NCBI GenBank assembly: GCA_024641465.1
Contig: JAHEDB010000003.1
Location: forward strand, 1 to 28,231
From: Chromatiales bacterium
Lineage (GTDB): Bacteria > Pseudomonadota > Gammaproteobacteria > UBA6429 > Thiohalophilaceae
Length of the DNA: 28,231 nucleotides
Reading direction: 5' to 3'
The notes below the pieces were generated by a model that did not search any database, had not been told where the DNA came from, and was given only the letters and a program-made list of their open reading frames with translations. Positions 24,997-28,231 of this stretch are shown here, in pieces (positions within the stretch are counted from its first letter, which is position 1; every line of letters begins with the position of its first letter). Position numbers and translations under genes: made by a program.

Positions 24997-25023
24997 ATGT
25001 CGGCACTAAATTCCGGAACCTTA
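24997..25023 (-). promoter_or_regulatory. Putative sigma-28 (FliA) promoter of the che operon
   Basis: On the minus strand: TAAGGTTC (25023-25016), an exact 11-nt spacer, and GCCGACAT (25004-24997). Against the FliA consensus TAAAGTTT-N11-GCCGATAA this gives 6 of 8 at -35 and 6 of 8 at -10. It is 115 nt upstream of the first gene of the run (ATG at 24881), with nothing else between them. The -10 shares the CCGACA variant with the promoter of the HBM-type MCP at 5476-5502. Confidence 0.5.
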
Positions 25024-25140
25024 ATTTTCTAGGTACTCAAGGGGGTATTCTTTTTTAACAACGATTTCATGATGTTAGGCACTACACTAAGGTGCAATTT
25101 GCTAATACCCGTTATTCATCGCTGTAAAAAATAGTAGTGA

Positions 25141-25157
25141 TTCGCATCGATAGCGAA
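25141..25157. repeat. Short inverted repeat, possible operator
   Basis: TTCGC and its complement GCGAA flank a 7-nt centre that contains ATCGAT. The site lies about 120 nt upstream of the putative promoter of the che operon. No T-tract follows directly on either strand, so it is not a standard terminator. It could be a regulator binding site, but the evidence is only the symmetry. Confidence 0.3.
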
Positions 25158-25438
25158 AAGGATTAAACCAGAGCGATTACCGGTATGGGCTTATGCATGA
25201 TCGAGCAACACATCAATAACTAACTGAGCTGGCTGGGATGTGTGACGGGTAGTTACGATATGAACGCAACATACGGTCTGAATATGTCGCGGTGATGCAA
25301 ACGGGGAAGATACGAAGGGTCTATATGTAGTGTGACAAGATTTGAATAGGCCGGATTACGCCAGGACGACTTATACTCACTGTCGTATCAGAGTCGATAA
25401 ATTCAGGAAGTGGTGAATCGTTTGTAAAGTATTAGATA

Positions 25439-25527
25439 TGGTGCCCGGGGCCGGGGTCGAACCGGCACGGGATTTAACTCCCGAGGGATTTTAAGTCCCT
25501 TGCGTCTACCAATTTCGCCACCCGGGC
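25439..25527 (-). tRNA. tRNA-Leu (UAA)
   Basis: A class II tRNA of 89 nt including encoded CCA. The acceptor stem GCCCGGG/CCCGGGC is perfect. The D arm region is GGTAGACGC, and the anticodon loop has TAA in context CTTAAAA. A long variable arm (CGGGAGTTAAATCCCG) and T-arm GGTTCGACCCC follow. It is the last tRNA of the Gly-Cys-Leu cluster, equivalent to E. coli leuZ. Confidence 0.95.
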
Positions 25528-25604
25528 TTGAGATGATTCCAGCGCCGGTAGAAAGGCGGCATGTAGTAAAGTGTTTATTCTATTTTGTTTGCTGTTTAAT
25601 TAAA

Positions 25605-25678
25605 TGGAGGCGGGAGCCGGAATTGAACCGGCATACGCGGTTTTGCAAACCGCTGCATAACCATTTTGCTATCCCGCC
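25605..25678 (-). tRNA. tRNA-Cys (GCA)
   Basis: 74 nt including encoded CCA. The acceptor stem is GGCGGGA/TCCCGCC and the anticodon loop is TTGCAAA with anticodon GCA. The T-arm is GGTTCAATTCC. It lies between the tRNA-Gly and tRNA-Leu genes, equivalent to E. coli cysT. Confidence 0.96.
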
Positions 25679-25695
25679 ATTTTCATGCCCATGAT

Positions 25696-25730
25696 ACAAA
25701 AAAACCCCGGTGAGGTCACCGAGGTTTTTG
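25696..25730. terminator. Bidirectional terminator-like hairpin inside the tRNA cluster
   Basis: The arms 25703-25713 and 25716-25726 are perfectly complementary apart from one G-U pair (11 bp possible, 9-10 with a realistic loop). T-runs follow on both strands: seven T on the minus strand, five on the plus strand. It sits between tRNA-Gly and tRNA-Cys, so on the minus strand it would attenuate transcripts that started at the tRNA-Gly promoter. Confidence 0.65.
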
Positions 25731-25736
25731 GTGTTT

Positions 25737-25812
<76 letters not shown>

Positions 25813-25824
25813 AAAGAGGGTGCT

Positions 25825-25852
25825 ATTGTAGCGGCGCGTTTTTTGCTGTCAA
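25825..25852 (-). promoter_or_regulatory. Strong sigma-70 promoter of the tRNA cluster
   Basis: On the minus strand: TTGACA (25852-25847, perfect), a 16-nt spacer and TACAAT (25830-25825, 5 of 6). Transcription should start about 6 nt before the tRNA-Gly 5' end. It lies between the pgsA stop and the first tRNA. Confidence 0.85.
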
Positions 25853-25872
25853 GCGTGTTGTGAGCAATTTTT

Positions 25873-26433
25873 TTAATGTCTTGTCAGACTGGACCAGGCG
25901 GCGCGCAAGTAGATGATCATGGACCAGAGTGTCAGGGCCGCGGCCAGATAGAGCAGCCCGTAGCCGATCTCAGTCGTCGGAAAGAGTCCGATCGGGGCTC
26001 GATATAGAAGGAAGCCAATGGCCAGCATCTGGGCCGTGGTTTTGACTTTACCAATATAGGACACCTTGACCTTGGTCTTATCTCCCACCTGGGCCATCCA
26101 CTCCCGCAGGGCGGAGACGGCGATCTCCCGGCCGATGATGACGGCAGCAGGCACAGCGGTGAAGGCACCAGGGTCCGCCCCCACCAGCAGGATCAGGGCG
26201 GTAGCAACCATCAGCTTGTCGGCTACCGGGTCGAGGAAGGCGCCAAACGCCGATTGCTGATTGAGTTTGCGGGCCAGATAACCGTCCAGCCAGTCACTGA
26301 CCCCGGCGAGGAAAAAGATGCCGGTGGTGATCAGCGGATTCCAGCCTGAGTCTGGCAAATAGAAGGCCACCACGAAGATCGGGATGAGGACAATACGTAA
26401 CAGGGTCAGGATGTTGGGTATATTCCATTTCAT
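25873..26433 (-). CDS. pgsA: CDP-diacylglycerol--glycerol-3-phosphate 3-phosphatidyltransferase
   Basis: 186 aa, the first committed step of phosphatidylglycerol synthesis in the inner membrane. The full CDP-alcohol phosphotransferase motif is present: D50-G51-x2-A54-R55-x8-G64-x3-D68-x3-D72 (VSDWLDGYLAR...GAFLDPVADKL). Several hydrophobic helices surround it (N-terminal LTLLRIVLIPIFVVAFYL and C-terminal segments). The length matches the E. coli enzyme. It lies 8 nt after uvrC on the same strand and is followed by the tRNA cluster, the standard gammaproteobacterial order. Confidence 0.97.
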   Translation of the reverse strand: MKWNIPNILTLLRIVLIPIFVVAFYLPDSGWNPLITTGIFFLAGVSDWLDGYLARKLNQQSAFGAFLDPVADKLMVATALILLVGADPGAFTAVPAAVIIGREIAVSALREWMAQVGDKTKVKVSYIGKVKTTAQMLAIGFLLYRAPIGLFPTTEIGYGLLYLAAALTLWSMIIYLRAAWSSLTRH

Positions 26434-26441
26434 GTTATTGA

Positions 26442-28231
26442 TTATGGTCCATCTGTATGAAAACGATCATAAATTAATTGCGCCAGATCCCGGCTAATGC
26501 CCTGCACCCTCGTTAAATCCTCCACGCCGGCCCGGGCTACCTCCTGTAATCCGCCAAATTGACGCAGTAGCTGTTGCCGCCGTTTGGGGCCAAGGCCGGG
26601 TATTTCTTCCAGTGGTGAGGTATTGCGTTTTTTGCTGCGTCGTTGCCGGTGGCCGGTAATGGCGAACCGGTGCGCCTCATCACGGATCTGTTGTATCAGG
26701 TGTAACGCGGGTGAATCGCTGGGGAGTATAATCTCGCGCTGTTGCTCGGACAAGCAGAGTGTTTCCAGGCCGGGCTTGCGGGACGGGCCCTTGGCAATAC
26801 CAATGATGCTCAGGCCTTCTATCTGTAATTCCTCGATGACATCCCGGGCCTGCGAGACCTGGCCCTTGCCACCGTCGATGAACAGAATGTCGGGGATCTT
26901 GCCCTCGCCCTGTTTGAGTCGTTTATAGCGGCGGGTCAGTGCCTGATGCATCGCTGCATAGTCATCGCCAGGTGTAACGCCTTCGATGTTAAAGCGGCGA
27001 TAGTCGGATTTGAGCGGGCCGTTTTGATCAAACACCACGCATGAACCCACTGGTGCTTCGCCCATAGTATGGCTAATGTCAAAACACTCCAGCCGTGCCG
27101 GTAGTTCATCAAGTCCCAGGACATCTTGCAGTACCTCAAATCGTTGCAACAAGGTGGCTTGACTGTTCAAGCGCATACTCAGCGACTGGTTGGCGTTGTG
27201 TTCCGCCATTTTTAACCAGCGCGCCCTCTCCCCTCTCAGTTTGTGGGACAGGGTTACCTTGCGACCCGCCTGTTCCGACAGCACTGAGGCTATTAAGTCG
27301 GCATCGGTGAGCCCGGCATTGAGGAGTATTTCCTCAGGAATATCGTGTTTTGTGACCGCGTTCGCCCCTCCCGCCAGGTAGAACTGGGCCAGAAAGGCGG
27401 ATAACAGCTCGTCTACGCTCTGTAATTCGACGTTTTTTGGATAGAAAGTCTTGTTGCCCAGATTGCGACCGCCCCGCACCGTAAACAGCTGTACGCAGGC
27501 CACATCCCCTTGCAGGGCCGCGGCGATCACATCCAGATTACCCTTCTCACCCTCGATATACTGGCGCTCCTGGATACGCCGCAGGCTGGCGATCTGATCG
27601 CGGTAGCGGGCCGCCTGTTCATAGTGCAGGGCCAAGGCGGCGCCATCCATCTTGTTGGCCAGTTCCTCGATCACCGCCGAGCTCTTGCCCTCCAGAAACA
27701 TCACCGCATGGTGCAGGTCCTCGCCATAACCGGCCTCGTCGATTAGCCCGACACAGGGGGCGGTACAGCGTTTGATCTGGTATTGCAGGCAGGGCCGGGA
27801 GCGGTTTTTATAAAAGCTGTCTTCACACTGACGGATGGGAAATACCTTTTGCAACAGACTGAGGGTCTCGCGCACCGAGCCGGCGCTGGGATAGGGTCCG
27901 AAGTAGCGGCCCCTGGCACGCTGGGCGCCGCGGTGTACCGCCAGACGTGGGAACGGGTCTTGTGAGAGATAAATATAGGGATAACTCTTATCATCCCGAA
28001 ACAGCACGTTATAACGCGGCTTGAGGGACTTGATGAGGTTGTTCTCGAGCAGCAGCGCCTCATTCTCGGTATGCGTGACGGTGATCTCGATATGTTCGAT
28101 CTGCGCCACCAGGGTGCGGGTCTTGGGGTGGCTGATATTCTTCTGGAAATAACTCGAGACGCGCTTTTTGAGATTGCGGGCCTTGCCGACGTAGATGACA
28201 TGCCCTTGTTTGTCGCACATGCGGTACACAC
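26442..28231 (-). CDS. uvrC: Excinuclease ABC subunit C, 5' end beyond window
   Basis: 595+ residues of UvrC, which makes both incisions in nucleotide excision repair. The N-terminal GIY-YIG nuclease enters in the middle of its first motif (VYRM, then VIYVGKARNLKKR). RYFGPYPSAGSVRETL, the Cys-rich CLQYQIKRCTAPCVG and a UVR motif (near residues 195-225, for UvrB contact) follow. Next come the RNase H-like nuclease (ECFDISHTMGE, LFIDGGKGQ) and C-terminal helix-hairpin-helix repeats (IPGLGPKRRQQLLRQFGGL). The residue at 28229 is a Val codon in the GVYRM motif, not a start. About 15-20 N-terminal residues lie outside the window. Confidence 0.97.
   Translation of the reverse strand, partial: VYRMCDKQGHVIYVGKARNLKKRVSSYFQKNISHPKTRTLVAQIEHIEITVTHTENEALLLENNLIKSLKPRYNVLFRDDKSYPYIYLSQDPFPRLAVHRGAQRARGRYFGPYPSAGSVRETLSLLQKVFPIRQCEDSFYKNRSRPCLQYQIKRCTAPCVGLIDEAGYGEDLHHAVMFLEGKSSAVIEELANKMDGAALALHYEQAARYRDQIASLRRIQERQYIEGEKGNLDVIAAALQGDVACVQLFTVRGGRNLGNKTFYPKNVELQSVDELLSAFLAQFYLAGGANAVTKHDIPEEILLNAGLTDADLIASVLSEQAGRKVTLSHKLRGERARWLKMAEHNANQSLSMRLNSQATLLQRFEVLQDVLGLDELPARLECFDISHTMGEAPVGSCVVFDQNGPLKSDYRRFNIEGVTPGDDYAAMHQALTRRYKRLKQGEGKIPDILFIDGGKGQVSQARDVIEELQIEGLSIIGIAKGPSRKPGLETLCLSEQQREIILPSDSPALHLIQQIRDEAHRFAITGHRQRRSKKRNTSPLEEIPGLGPKRRQQLLRQFGGLQEVARAGVEDLTRVQGISRDLAQLIYDRFHTDGP

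Larger units (their letters stand above)
24882..25438. other. Gene-free stretch between the che operon and tRNA-Leu
   Basis: I see no convincing coding region on either strand over these 557 nt. It holds the putative sigma-28 promoter (24997-25023), a weak sigma-70-like pair on the minus strand (ATTCAA complement at 24956-24961 and ATAATA complement at 24931-24936, spacing 19) and a near-palindrome at 25141-25157. No rho-independent terminator follows tRNA-Leu. It could be a remnant of a lost gene or an insertion scar. It faces the 3' end of a tRNA gene, a common site for island insertion. Confidence 0.5.

Noticed and set aside
24882..25438. CRISPR array, small RNA or degenerate gene in the gene-free stretch
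   Set aside because: No regular direct repeats, no terminator-ended hairpin and no reading frame with recognisable protein sequence.

Overview
The window looks like chromosome of a flagellated gammaproteobacterium. The strongest sign is the block uvrC - pgsA - tRNA-Gly(GCC) - tRNA-Cys(GCA) - tRNA-Leu(UAA) at the right end, the same order as E. coli uvrC-pgsA-glyW-cysT-leuZ, with CCA encoded in all three tRNAs. By eye, the flanks (about 1-5400 and 25870-28231) are clearly richer in G+C than the middle (about 5500-25400). This suggests that the signalling region has a different history. I did not compute this.

Layout from left to right. (1) 110-2946, minus strand: a tight four-gene operon with an unknown 174-aa protein, the arsenosugar radical SAM enzyme ArsS, a family-2 glycosyltransferase and a DUF2064 transferase. 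No arsenite methyltransferase is in view. (2) 3041-3676, plus strand: two small conserved proteins, one a membrane protein and one with a CxxC. (3) 3679-5439, minus strand: a chemoreceptor with a duplicated, HBM-like helical sensor and a plausible sigma-28 promoter. (4) 5675-6871, plus strand: a tyrosine-recombinase-like protein that has lost its catalytic residues.

(5) 6946-24881, minus strand: one continuous run of 14 signalling genes. In transcription order they are HTH-REC regulator, STAS protein, CheA, NIT-domain MCP, CheW, CheR, CheB, CheY, CheD, REC-HD-GYP, a short membrane MCP-like protein, a single-domain REC protein, a sensor histidine kinase, and a 1227-aa hybrid kinase. Gaps are tiny, and several stop/start pairs overlap as ATGA, so at least the first 12 genes look like a single operon. 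A good sigma-28-type promoter lies ahead of it (24997-25023). No flagellar or pilus structural genes are present, and there is no CheZ, CheC or CheV. The set reads as a complete receptor-kinase-adaptation core (MCP/CheW/CheA/CheR/CheB/CheD/CheY) joined to a transcription output (HTH-REC), a c-di-GMP-hydrolysing output (HD-GYP) and two large membrane kinases.

(6) 24882-25438: a 557-nt stretch without a recognisable gene, holding the operon promoter and some short inverted repeats. (7) 25439-28231, minus strand: the tRNA cluster with its own strong promoter, pgsA, and uvrC, which runs off the right edge.

The most notable points are the putative sigma-28 promoters shared by the lone MCP and the che operon; a CheA carrying a tandem T2SSE_N/MshEN-like repeat in the same operon as a c-di-GMP phosphodiesterase; a cysteine cluster (four Cys in one kinase, three in the other) inserted in the ATP-binding domains of both kinases; and the catalytically dead integrase-like protein beside the cluster.
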